DNA of 64,000 nt, taken from the NCBI RefSeq assembly GCF_002845985.1, contig NZ_PDFK01000003.1, positions 186,001 to 250,000 on the forward strand, read 5' to 3'. Below the pieces are notes generated by a model. That model saw only the letters and a program-made list of their open reading frames with translations, had not been told where the DNA came from and ran no database searches. A program made the position numbers and the translations under genes. Origin of the DNA: Lysinibacillus fusiformis (GTDB lineage: Bacteria; Bacillota; Bacilli; Bacillales_A; Planococcaceae). This document shows positions 15,585 to 23,422 of the stretch, piece by piece. Each line of letters starts with the position of its first letter. Positions within the stretch are counted from its first letter, which is position 1.

Positions 15585-16379
15585 ATGACGATTATTTCCT
15601 ATTCTATAATAAATACCTTTACAACAGAGCTATATAAAGGGAATCCAGCAGCAATATGTCTTGTAGATGCAGATGTTTCTGAAGAGACGATGCAAAAAAT
15701 TGCACAGGAGGTACCTGTCCCGACAACGGTCTTTATTGAAAACAAACAGCTTGATTTTTCGATAAGATGGTTTACCCCAGAGACAGAAATCCCGATTTGT
15801 GGTCATGGCACCCTTGCTAGTGCTTTTTTGCTTTGGCAGCAGGGGATCGTGCCTAAGCATCAGACCATCACATTTCAATCAACAAATGGCCCTTTGCAGG
15901 CAAGATGGCAACAGGAGCGAGTGGAAATTGCCATCAAAACGTATCCAATTGATGAAATAGTGTGTCCTCTAGCATTGGAAGACTGGTTAGGAAGTAAACC
16001 GATCTATGTAGGGAGTACCGAATTGGATTATATCGTGGAACTAAGCAATGAAGACCTTATTGCACATTTCGAGCCAGATTTTTCTGCGATGGAACAATTT
16101 CCTGTTAGGGGGATATGTGTGACCAGTAAGTCGAGGGAAGAGGGCATTGATATAGTATCCCGCTTTTTTTCTCCAGCACAAGGAATTGACGAAGATCATG
16201 TTAATGGGTCTAGTCATGGCGCACTTGGGCCATACTGGTGTGAAAAACTATTGAAAAACCAGCTAGTAAGCAAGCAACTTTCCAAACGGGGCGGTATTTT
16301 ATACGTAACACCCCAACGCGAAACAGTAGCGATAGCGGGTTCAGCCGTTCTCGTGTTGAATGGAAGATTAAGCATTTAA
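15585..16379 (+). CDS. PhzF-family isomerase/epimerase-like protein
   Basis: The start is set at ATG 15585 behind AGAGGTG, giving 264 residues; the upstream extension is non-homologous in look and overlaps the promoter region of the divergent Ger(x)C gene. The PhzF fold is recognised by FTTELYKGNPAAICLVD near the N-terminus, VPTTVFIE with the conserved Glu, FSIRWFTPETEIPICGHGTLASA, and C-terminal SRFFSPAQGIDEDHVNGSSHGALGPYW. Family members are usually cytoplasmic dimers acting on phenazine precursors or unknown metabolites; the substrate is unknown. Confidence 0.9.
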   Translation: MTIISYSIINTFTTELYKGNPAAICLVDADVSEETMQKIAQEVPVPTTVFIENKQLDFSIRWFTPETEIPICGHGTLASAFLLWQQGIVPKHQTITFQSTNGPLQARWQQERVEIAIKTYPIDEIVCPLALEDWLGSKPIYVGSTELDYIVELSNEDLIAHFEPDFSAMEQFPVRGICVTSKSREEGIDIVSRFFSPAQGIDEDHVNGSSHGALGPYWCEKLLKNQLVSKQLSKRGGILYVTPQRETVAIAGSAVLVLNGRLSI

Positions 16380-16399
16380 AAGCCGCTTAGATAAGAGAG

Positions 16400-16543
16400 A
16401 TGAATGAAAGTTTACAAAAGGATTGTTATTTGCATCCTATTTATAAATACCAACGCCTTTTTGATGTTTGTCAATTTTTATCAACTGACGATGGTTTGCA
16501 CTATTTGCAGGAAAGAACTAAAAAAATTTTAAATTGGTTGTAA
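16400..16543 (+). CDS. Possible 47-residue protein
   Basis: ATG 16400 follows AAGAGAG. The product MNESLQKDCYLHPIYKYQR... ending ERTKKILNWL is polar with aromatic residues and looks like an alpha-helical fragment. It is 20 bases downstream of the PhzF-like gene. It could be a small gene or the tail of a deleted one. Its stop codon overlaps the -35 element of the ECF-type promoter at 16539. Confidence 0.35.
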   Translation: MNESLQKDCYLHPIYKYQRLFDVCQFLSTDDGLHYLQERTKKILNWL

Positions 16544-16564
16544 CTTTTCGCAATGCTATACGAC
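16539..16564 (+). promoter_or_regulatory. ECF-sigma-type promoter of RNA repeat copy 1
   Basis: TGTAAC, 16 bases, CGAC. This resembles promoters read by ECF sigma factors such as Bacillus SigX (TGTAAC ... CGAC). The same pair with the same 16-base spacing precedes copy 2 at 19357. Confidence 0.55.
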
Positions 16565-16570
16565 TACTCT

Positions 16571-16660
16571 ATTAGTAGAATACAAAAAACTAAAGCAAAA
16601 TAGTAACATTCACTTTTCACAAAATGACCAGGGCTCAATTTCTGAGTGCCTGGTTATTTT
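16571..16660 (+). ncRNA. Candidate small RNA, copy 1 of a two-copy family
   Basis: The segment after the ECF-type promoter runs about 90 nt to a Rho-independent terminator (CCAGG..CTCA / TGAG..CCTGG then TTATTTT). It is strongly similar to 19389-19480: both have TAGTAGAATAC, CTAAAGCAAA, TTCACTTTTCACAAAA and GACCAGG in the same order. The terminator stems differ in sequence but both pair, suggesting conserved structure. No ribosome binding site or open frame is visible, so a non-coding transcript is favoured over a peptide gene. The transcription start is inferred from the promoter. Confidence 0.55.
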
Positions 16661-16664
16661 GTTA

Positions 16665-16697
16665 GATACAAAAAGGACATGCATTTTTTGCATGTCC
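16665..16697 (-). terminator. Terminator of the MATE/18.1-kb operon
   Basis: GGACATGCA and TGCATGTCC form a 9-bp perfect stem; on the minus strand TTTTTG follows. Confidence 0.75.
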
Positions 16698-16705
16698 CGT
16701 GTCAT

Positions 16706-18082
16706 TTATTCGCTAAGCATCGCTTTTAATGTTCGCTTTTGCCAGCCTAGCTTGAAGTAGGTATATTGCATAATGAAATGGACGCAGAAGGTAATTGGAT
16801 AGGCTAACCAAACACCGTTTAATGCGAGTGACGTATGGTGGGACAAGAAGTACGCTAATGGCACTTGCACGACCCAAATCGTTATGACTAAGAAGATGGT
16901 CGGCCATAGTACGACACCAGTGGCACGCATCGTAGCGGAAACAGTTTGCGTATGTCCAAATATTAAATAGCTCCAAAAGGCGATATATAAATAATTTTTG
17001 GCAATGAGCACAGTATCATGTGAATCGATAAAGAAAGCCAAAATTGGCTCTGCAAATAGATACATGATGAGAATGATTGCGCCACCTAAAAGATAGTTAA
17101 TACGCACACCCATTTGACGAATTTTTTTTATCATTTCTGTAGAATTCGCTCCTAAAGCCTGTGCTACGAAAACGGATGTAGCAATAGCAATACTCATCGC
17201 AGGCACTTGTGCATAGCTAGCTACCTGATTGACAACGCCATAAGCAGCAGTGGCATCAGATCCATAGGCATTGACAAAACCAATAACGGCAATTTCTGCA
17301 ACTGAGATGGCAACCATACTAATACTTGATGGAATCGCTAGTTTTAATAATGATGTTAAAATATCTTTCTTTAATTTAAAATGCTGTAAGATGGATTTAT
17401 CAAAACGTAGTAAATGCTTTGTTTTATGCAAATAAGCTAATAATAAAATCATGGTCACTAAGTTTGATAACACAGAAGCATAGGCAGCACCATTTAAACC
17501 AAACGCGGGTAATCCGAACCAGCCGAATACCAGCGGTGGGAGGAAGGCAATATTTAACACCACACTAATTACTAAAAAGAGAAAGGGTGTTTTCGAATCA
17601 CCGACGCCGCGCATAAAGGTTGTATACACTAAATACCAAAACATAATGGGTAATGTGAAAAATAAAATTTGTGCATAGCTAATACTCATGTCTAAAATAT
17701 TTGCTGGTGTTTGCATAAAGCGTAAAATCCATTCAATGAAAAAGCCGCCAAAGAGCGCCACGATAATCGATAAAATCGTAGTAAAGGCAAGGGTTACCCC
17801 AACTACCTCTTTCATCTTTTCATGATGACCAGCCCCAAACGTTTGCCCAACTAAAATAGAGCTTCCCGAACCTATGCCAATCGCGAAGGCCATTAAAAAG
17901 AAGAAAAACGGGAAAAATGCGGAAATGGCAGCGAGTGCATCGACACCTAAATTGCGCCCGACGATAAACATCGCAAATACTTGGCCAACAGATTGCAGTA
18001 CATTCGCTAGCATCACCGGGATTAAGAAATTAAAAAAGGCCTTTCGTAGTTTTTTATCATCCTGTAACATTTGTTCATTCAT
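16706..18082 (-). CDS. MATE-family efflux transporter
   Basis: A 458-residue membrane protein with 12 hydrophobic helices in two six-helix halves (MatE domains about 15-175 and 240-400). Family-type sequence includes FLIPVMLANVLQSVGQVFAMFIVGRNLG at the N-terminus and the repeat-like LKLAIPSSISMVAISVAEIAVIGFVNAYG in the second half. MATE proteins export cationic drugs or metabolites using Na+ or H+. ATG follows AGAGGAT. It is the second gene after 18103-18582, 20 bases apart, so the two form an operon. Confidence 0.93.
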   Translation of the reverse strand: MNEQMLQDDKKLRKAFFNFLIPVMLANVLQSVGQVFAMFIVGRNLGVDALAAISAFFPFFFFLMAFAIGIGSGSSILVGQTFGAGHHEKMKEVVGVTLAFTTILSIIVALFGGFFIEWILRFMQTPANILDMSISYAQILFFTLPIMFWYLVYTTFMRGVGDSKTPFLFLVISVVLNIAFLPPLVFGWFGLPAFGLNGAAYASVLSNLVTMILLLAYLHKTKHLLRFDKSILQHFKLKKDILTSLLKLAIPSSISMVAISVAEIAVIGFVNAYGSDATAAYGVVNQVASYAQVPAMSIAIATSVFVAQALGANSTEMIKKIRQMGVRINYLLGGAIILIMYLFAEPILAFFIDSHDTVLIAKNYLYIAFWSYLIFGHTQTVSATMRATGVVLWPTIFLVITIWVVQVPLAYFLSHHTSLALNGVWLAYPITFCVHFIMQYTYFKLGWQKRTLKAMLSE

Positions 18083-18102
18083 CGTTAAAATCCTCTTGAG
18101 TT

Positions 18103-18582
18103 TTAATAACCCATTTCTTTTAAGATTCGTGATAGTGAGCGAAGGCGTTCACCGATTAGCTCACCATCATTATTTAATGCTTGCTGAAAAAGCTGAATAT
18201 CCTCTTTAATTTGTTCATTTTCTGTGCATACTTCTACAGTCATAGCATCACCCTGTAAGCCTACTCGATTAATAACAGGGTTTGCTTCATCATATAAGTG
18301 CTCGTAGCGGTATGCATCCTTAAAATAAAGTTGTGTCTCACATACTAGAATAGCGAGGTCAAGCACACGATGGAGGGGTAGTTCTTCCGACTGACGTGAC
18401 CATTTGCCACCTGTATGTCGCCAAACCTTCGCAGAAATATCAACCTTTCCTCGATCATTCCATTGTGCCAACCCAAGTGAAAGTCCTTGTGTATCAGTTT
18501 GATAAGCTGTACGCCCATCGATATTGGCATAGTTTTCAGCAACGATTACAGGTTTATGTTTTAAATGTGTTGGAATTTTCAT
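18103..18582 (-). CDS. Conserved cytoplasmic protein of unknown function, 159 residues
   Basis: MKIPTHLKHKPVIVAENYANIDGRTAYQTD... has no signal or membrane segment. The Trp-rich part WNDRGKVDISAKVWRHTGGKWSRQSEELPLHRVLDLAILV looks like a compact conserved domain, which I associate with DUF6530-type proteins, from memory and not certain. AAGGAGTG precedes the ATG. It is the first gene of an operon with the MATE exporter, so it may serve the same stress response. A 19-bp palindrome 29 bases upstream of the start suggests repressor control. Confidence 0.7.
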   Translation of the reverse strand: MKIPTHLKHKPVIVAENYANIDGRTAYQTDTQGLSLGLAQWNDRGKVDISAKVWRHTGGKWSRQSEELPLHRVLDLAILVCETQLYFKDAYRYEHLYDEANPVINRVGLQGDAMTVEVCTENEQIKEDIQLFQQALNNDGELIGERLRSLSRILKEMGY

Positions 18583-18610
18583 TGTTAAGCACTCCTTGTT
18601 ATTTGAATTT

Positions 18611-18629
18611 AGTAATTTAGTAAATTACT
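18611..18629. promoter_or_regulatory. 19-bp perfect palindrome, probable repressor operator
   Basis: AGTAATTTA, centre G, TAAATTACT. A further partial copy, TTTAGTAAATTTAG, follows at about 18632. It lies in the intergenic region between the MATE operon (minus) and the gene at 18737 (plus) and is of MarR/TetR-operator size and base composition. No regulator gene is adjacent. Confidence 0.5.
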
Positions 18630-18736
18630 GCTTTAGTAAATTTAGCATTCACCTAAACAGAAGTCAATCGAAATAGCAGTGTAACTTTTTCTGCTAGGCT
18701 AAGTCTAATATGTAAGATGATGGAAAGGGTGATGTG

Positions 18737-19174
18737 ATGAAGGGCTATCTGCGGAAGTTTTTGTTTTGTATAGTATGTCTCGTAATAATACCTGTGAACA
18801 CTGTCGCAACAACTTGGGTCTATCCTTTCGTAGTTTGGGATGGTTATATATATGAGGTAACGGAGGAGAAAGTGCATGCAGTTGAGAATGAAATAGGGAA
18901 GGTAACGAAGTATTCAGATATGGAGCAACATGGAGGCAATTTTTCAAATGCATATCCAAAAGGAACCAAGTACTTTGCGATAAAGGGAACCGATACAAAG
19001 GTCGCCATCGCGGTACAAGTTGACAAAGGAGCATACCTTAAAGCGGTGAATGATGGAGAATATACGTATCAACGTAAAGCAAACATTGCCTTATATCTTT
19101 ATAAAGCATTAGGAATCCTCGCCCTGTTCATCGTTATTTATCTATTGTTCACGAGTTTACGCAAGAAGCGTTAA
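18737..19174 (+). CDS. Exported membrane-anchored protein of unknown function
   Basis: ATG 18737 follows AAGGGTG. The 145-residue product has a signal-like helix (about 4-24, ending PVNTVATTW), an extracytoplasmic domain of about 85 residues beginning VYPFVVWDGYIYEVTEEKV, with repeated lysines and aromatic residues, and a C-terminal membrane helix (about 117-138) closing in LRKKR, so the C-tail is cytoplasmic. The short exported domain is not one I can name. Confidence 0.65.
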   Translation: MKGYLRKFLFCIVCLVIIPVNTVATTWVYPFVVWDGYIYEVTEEKVHAVENEIGKVTKYSDMEQHGGNFSNAYPKGTKYFAIKGTDTKVAIAVQVDKGAYLKAVNDGEYTYQRKANIALYLYKALGILALFIVIYLLFTSLRKKR

Positions 19175-19356
19175 GCTAGCAAATTCGTACTTTATGTAGG
19201 GATGTTGCTTCTCTATACAAGAAAACGATTATTGCTACTTTGCTTGTTTTTTGCGGTATCGTATTTTTGAAGGAGTTTAACTTTAAACGGTTCAAAGAAT
19301 AACAGAAGTATGATAAACGTGAAGGGTTAATTTTTTTCAAAATTCCTTCAAAAACC

Positions 19357-19382
19357 TGTAACCTTTGCAAAGCTGACACGAC
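19357..19382 (+). promoter_or_regulatory. ECF-sigma-type promoter of RNA repeat copy 2
   Basis: TGTAAC, 16 bases, CGAC, as at 16539. The following ACTACT...AGTAG short inverted repeat is also shared. The 180 bases between this promoter and the gene at 18737-19174 hold only a short membrane-like peptide frame without a convincing start. Confidence 0.55.
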
Positions 19383-19388
19383 TACTGT

Positions 19389-19480
19389 AATAGTAGAATA
19401 CAAAAACTAAAGCAAACTAGTAAGTTTCACTTTTCACAAAAAGACCAGGACTCTGTTTTTCGAGAGTTTCTGGTCTTTTT
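19389..19480 (+). ncRNA. Candidate small RNA, copy 2 of a two-copy family
   Basis: About 92 nt from the inferred start to a strong terminator: AAGACCAGGACTCT, loop, AGAGTTTCTGGTCTT followed by TTT. The body matches copy 1 at 16571-16660 nearly base for base over CTAAAGCAAA and TTCACTTTTCACAAAA. Both copies lie on the plus strand with identical promoter spacing, so the promoter, body and terminator have been duplicated or conserved as one unit. Confidence 0.55.
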
Positions 19481-19628
19481 GTGTGCTGGAAATAACACCG
19501 TTTTATAGTTTATGTTCTTAAAAAAGGGATTTCTTAATCTCTTATTGACAATATATTTAGAAAAATGAAGCTTTTCCCAATAGACATGCGTAAAACTAGT
19601 AAAAGAACAAGGAAGGGAGCTCTTAAAA

Positions 19629-19966
19629 ATGCGTTGGAAACACTTTATTATGATGGTTATTGCCTGGATTGTGGAGATAGCGTTAACCTATTGGATTGCC
19701 ACAATGTTCTCTGTTCGATTTATAGAAGTGATGTTTTTCACTGGTGTTGCCTTTACGTTAGGCACATTCTATTTTTCCAGCAGTGGTGGAGCCATGTCTA
19801 GGCTTTATGCATCTCAGGTCAGTGCACAAACAGGAATCATTCATGAGCGAGAACGATTCTAGGTAAAACTTGGTCCATGTTTAAAGCCTCGTTCATATTT
19901 TTCCTCATTGGTTTGGTGTTCTTTATTTTACTTGTAACAGGCATCATTCCACCTCAAAGCATGTAA
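19629..19966 (+). pseudogene. Membrane protein gene, probably frameshifted near 19860
   Basis: ATG 19629 behind GGAAGGGAG opens a frame of 77 codons (MRWKHFIMMVIAWIVEIAL..., two hydrophobic helices) ending HERERF and TAG at 19862. A different frame then continues from ILGKTWSMFKASFIFFLIGLVFF to TAA 19966 as a third strongly hydrophobic helix. The combined arrangement, two helices, a polar loop and a last helix, suggests a small membrane protein of about 110 residues broken by a one-base indel. Alternatively the 77-residue protein is complete and the last 29 codons form a separate peptide. Confidence 0.45.
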
Positions 19967-20020
19967 TATCTTGTGTAGGTTTGATTTAACTGCTCTTATA
20001 CCTTTAAAGCTTCAAATAAA

Positions 20021-20060
20021 AAGTCGGCTATTCCTTATCGGAGTAGCTGCTTTTTTTATG
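20021..20060 (+). terminator. Rho-independent terminator
   Basis: AGTCGGCTATTCC and GGAGTAGCTGCT pair around TTATC and are followed by TTTTTTT. It closes the transcript of the membrane protein gene at 19629. The 230 bases between it and the leader peptide at 20293 contain no feature I can support. Confidence 0.65.
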
Positions 20061-20292
20061 GCAAAAAGTTCTAAAAACCCGACTTTACTTACAGGCATTG
20101 GATAGGAAGGGTTGTGGAAGTATATGAAATGTTTTGGCGAAATGGTTCAACCAAATCAGAGCCCGTTGTTCGATTAGGACTATATTAAGAATTTGTTCAG
20201 AATTTGTAGAGATGTGCTTGGTAGAATTGGAAGGTTGTAAGATCATTACTCGATCAAGACCTAGGAGGTGGCGTTCGCAAAGGAGAAATACT

Positions 20293-20322
20293 ATGTTGCC
20301 CTTTGACGAGATTCACTTATGA
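20293..20322 (+). CDS. Nine-residue leader peptide overlapping the hybrid kinase start
   Basis: AAAGGAG precedes ATG 20293; the frame MLPFDEIHL ends at TGA 20320-20322, which overlaps the kinase ATG at 20319 as ATGA. The kinase has no ribosome binding site of its own, so translation is probably coupled through this mini-frame. The same frame can be read further upstream to 20134, but without a ribosome binding site. Confidence 0.5.
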   Translation: MLPFDEIHL

Positions 20323-23300
20323 AAAAGAAAAAAATAGCGATCATTATTCTCTTATTTTTTATTTTGTTAACGAGCACACGCATATTGTGGTTGCATTTAT
20401 TTACTCAGCCAGACCAACCCTACGCAGAAAAAGGGCAAATCGATGTACGGGATTTTGATTTTCAACAGAATGCTTTGACACTGGATGGTGAATGGACATT
20501 TTATTCCTCTCACTGGTTGATGGATAGTAATCAACCACCTTTCCCCCCCACGTACATACAGGTTCCAGATGGTTGGGATCAAATTTTTCAAGAAGGTAAG
20601 CTGACGCCATATGGCTATGGCTCCTATCATTTGAAAATACAGGTTAATCCAGAAGAAACAAAAACATTTAGCATAAGGGTGCCTAGCATTCGTAGTGCAG
20701 CAGAAATATATGTAAATGATCGTTTAGTTGCGAAGGCTGGTGAGCTAGGTGAGAATCGAGCGCAAACGATGGCCAAAAATGTTCCATTTACAGCTTCTTT
20801 TGACACAAAGGGCCAAAGTGAAATCGACATTGTTGTGCAAGTGGCTAACTTTCAAGATCCTCGTAATGGGGGAATTGTGCGGTCTATAAAATTTGGATAT
20901 GAAGATGTTATCTATCGCGAAACACAATTGTCTATTACCATGCAGCTATTAGTGGCAGTCGTTTTACTTTTACATGCCCTTTACTCGATCATCCTATATT
21001 TAGTTGGAAATAAGGAAAGACCTTTACTGTTCTTTTCACTCTTAACCGTCAGTATCATGTTTTATTATCTATTAGGGAGTGACGATAAGCTTCTCTCATT
21101 TTGGTTTCCAATCAATTATGATTGGGGGTTTATATTGGTTCACCTTTCGATGATTGGCATTGGCTATTCCCTGCTACAATGTATCGATCCATGGCTACCG
21201 CGCCATTTTCACCGTTATCAGCAGGGATTTGCCCTTGTATGTGCCTGTGCAGCTGTGTTGGCTATTGTACTACCAACACGATATGTAGTGTCGATACAAA
21301 GTGTTTATATTGTCATTTTAGGCGTTCCCATTGTGATCACCATGATGATGATGCTAGGAAAGGCGCTCAAAGATATCCGTCAGCATGTTTTTCTACTTTT
21401 AGCAATCCTTGCATTTATCAATAGTATTCTTTGGGATATTTTGCTACTGATTTCAGGAATCAAGGTGATTTCATATCCCTTTGATTTGATAATGACCATT
21501 GCTTGTTTAGCGACATTGTGGTTTAAAGATTACGCAAAAGTGCATGCGGATACAAAAGACCTTGCCCAAAAATTGCAAGAGACAGATAAACTAAAGGATG
21601 AATTTCTGGCAAGCACCTCCCATGAATTACGCAATCCGCTTCATAGTATTATCAATATGTCCAAGGCTGTTTTAGAGCGTGAGTCCCATGCACTTAGTCA
21701 TAAAAGCGTCCATGATTTAGAAACGGTGCTGTCTGTTGGGCAACGAATGTCGCATTTATTGAACGATTTACTTGATGTGATGAGCCTAAAGGATAATACA
21801 CAAAAATTGCATCTGACCCCGGTTTCCATTCATACCATCGTGGCTGGCGTCTTCGATATGCTACGTTTTATGATTGAAGGAAAGCCGGTTCAGTTTGTTC
21901 AGCAAATTCCAGCAGACTTTCAAAAAGTACTGGCAGATGAAAATCGGGTAATCCAAATTATTTTTAATTTGGTACATAATGCCATGAAATTTACTAATGA
22001 AGGTACTATTACGATTTCGGGCTATACCGAGGCTAGCATGGCGAAGATTGTGGTGGCAGATACGGGCATTGGCATAGATGAGGAAACCATGCAGCGATTA
22101 TTTGAGCCATATGAGCAAGGTACTGTCAGTAAGACGATAGTAGAGGGCGGATTTGGGCTAGGGCTTAGTATTTGTAAGCGACTGGTTGAACTACAAAGGG
22201 GAACATTGGACGTACAATCAGTGGTGGGACAAGGCACCACCTTTACCTTCACATTACCACTATCTGACGAAGCGGAAGCTCAAAAGGTAACGCTTGCACA
22301 GCAGGCTCATCAAAAACAGGAAAGCCCTGAGGTACAGCAAGATGGAATGAACGATGTAGGAGATGCGTGGAATCAACCACGAATTTTAGTAGTGGATGAT
22401 GAGCCCATCAATTTAAGAGTGGTGGCAACCCTCTTGGCGAATGAGCAGTATGATGTCGTCACGGTGACAAGTGGTTTGCAGGCACTTGAATATATACGGT
22501 CCCAGGAATGGGATTTAGTGATTTCAGACGTAATGATGCCGAAAATGAATGGCTATGAATTAGTACGAATCATCCGTAAGCAATTCTTCATGACGGATTT
22601 ACCCGTACTATTACTAACTGCACGTAGTCAGCCACATGATATTGAAAATGGCTTTTCAGCGGGGGCCAATGATTATGTCGTCAAGCCTGTTGATGCCTTA
22701 GAGCTTCGATCTCGCGTTGAGGCATTAACAAAGGTGAAGCGATCTATTCAAGAACGACATCGTATGGAGGCAGCGTGGCTTCAGGCACAAATCGAGCCCC
22801 ATTTTCTCTTTAATACATTAAATGCTATCTTAACGTTAAGTGAATTGGACAGTGAGCGGACAGCTAAATTAGTAGAGGCATTAAGTGATTTTTTAAGAGA
22901 ATCCTATAATTTTCAAAACGTAGAAGCGCTTGTTCCATTAGAAAATGAACTTCGGTTAATTCAAGCCTACCTCTATATTCAGCAGGAACGTTTTGGTGAA
23001 CGTATTCGCGTCGTATGGGACTTAGATACAGCGACGAATGTATGGATTCCATCGCTAACCATTCAACCGCTAGTTGAAAATGCATTAAAGCATGGTATTT
23101 TAAAGCGTGTTGAAGGGGGAACCGTTCACATTCGTATCATTAATTGTGGTACTCATATCGAAATTAGTGTCTCAGATGATGGCGTTGGTATGGACGAAGA
23201 GCAATTGGCGAAGCTACTACAGCCGAACAAACGTCCATCCAGAAGTATTGGCTTATCGAATACCCATAGACGTCTGCAACAGCATTACGGTCAAGGCTTA

Positions 23301-23402
23301 CACATAACAAGCAAGCTGCATGAAGGAACTGCTGTTTCATTTGTTGTATTACCAAAGAAAACAACTAATCAATTAGATGCCTTCTCCCACAGCGAATACT
23401 GA
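20319..23402 (+). CDS. Hybrid sensor histidine kinase with 7TM sensor, two kinase cores and a receiver
   Basis: A 1027-residue protein. Order: N-terminal helix; extracellular 7TMR-DISMED2-like beta domain (about 45-205); seven membrane helices (about 210-400); coiled-coil linker; HisKA with phospho-acceptor His435 in STSHELRNPLHS; HATPase_c (N-box LVHNAMKF, G-boxes ADTGIGID and GGFGLGLSI); receiver domain with phospho-acceptor Asp737 in ISDVMMPKMNG and a late Lys in VVKPVD; then a LytS-type kinase core with His828 in IEPHFLFNTLNAI and a second ATPase domain (PLVENALKHGI, DDGVGMD). Two cores of different class in one chain would allow phosphorelay inside the molecule and output to a LytTR- or NarL-type regulator elsewhere; no regulator gene is adjacent. 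Confidence 0.93.
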   Translation: MKKKKIAIIILLFFILLTSTRILWLHLFTQPDQPYAEKGQIDVRDFDFQQNALTLDGEWTFYSSHWLMDSNQPPFPPTYIQVPDGWDQIFQEGKLTPYGYGSYHLKIQVNPEETKTFSIRVPSIRSAAEIYVNDRLVAKAGELGENRAQTMAKNVPFTASFDTKGQSEIDIVVQVANFQDPRNGGIVRSIKFGYEDVIYRETQLSITMQLLVAVVLLLHALYSIILYLVGNKERPLLFFSLLTVSIMFYYLLGSDDKLLSFWFPINYDWGFILVHLSMIGIGYSLLQCIDPWLPRHFHRYQQGFALVCACAAVLAIVLPTRYVVSIQSVYIVILGVPIVITMMMMLGKALKDIRQHVFLLLAILAFINSILWDILLLISGIKVISYPFDLIMTIACLATLWFKDYAKVHADTKDLAQKLQETDKLKDEFLASTSHELRNPLHSIINMSKAVLERESHALSHKSVHDLETVLSVGQRMSHLLNDLLDVMSLKDNTQKLHLTPVSIHTIVAGVFDMLRFMIEGKPVQFVQQIPADFQKVLADENRVIQIIFNLVHNAMKFTNEGTITISGYTEASMAKIVVADTGIGIDEETMQRLFEPYEQGTVSKTIVEGGFGLGLSICKRLVELQRGTLDVQSVVGQGTTFTFTLPLSDEAEAQKVTLAQQAHQKQESPEVQQDGMNDVGDAWNQPRILVVDDEPINLRVVATLLANEQYDVVTVTSGLQALEYIRSQEWDLVISDVMMPKMNGYELVRIIRKQFFMTDLPVLLLTARSQPHDIENGFSAGANDYVVKPVDALELRSRVEALTKVKRSIQERHRMEAAWLQAQIEPHFLFNTLNAILTLSELDSERTAKLVEALSDFLRESYNFQNVEALVPLENELRLIQAYLYIQQERFGERIRVVWDLDTATNVWIPSLTIQPLVENALKHGILKRVEGGTVHIRIINCGTHIEISVSDDGVGMDEEQLAKLLQPNKRPSRSIGLSNTHRRLQQHYGQGLHITSKLHEGTAVSFVVLPKKTTNQLDAFSHSEY

Positions 23403-23418
23403 GAGGGGGAAGGCATCT
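23375..23418. terminator. Bidirectional terminator between convergent genes
   Basis: AGATGCCTTCTCCC and GGGGGAAGGCATCT form a long stem; the end of the kinase gene lies inside it. T-runs are weak on both sides. Confidence 0.5.
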
Positions 23419-23422
23419 TATG

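Noticed and set aside
19176-19356. Short membrane-like frames, such as IATLLVFCGIVFLKEFNFKRFKE
   Set aside because: Plausible composition, but no start codon with a ribosome binding site in frame; may be a decayed gene.
20134-20322. 62-codon frame upstream of the hybrid kinase
   Set aside because: Arg-rich and without a ribosome binding site; only its last nine codons, which follow AAAGGAG, are kept as a leader peptide.
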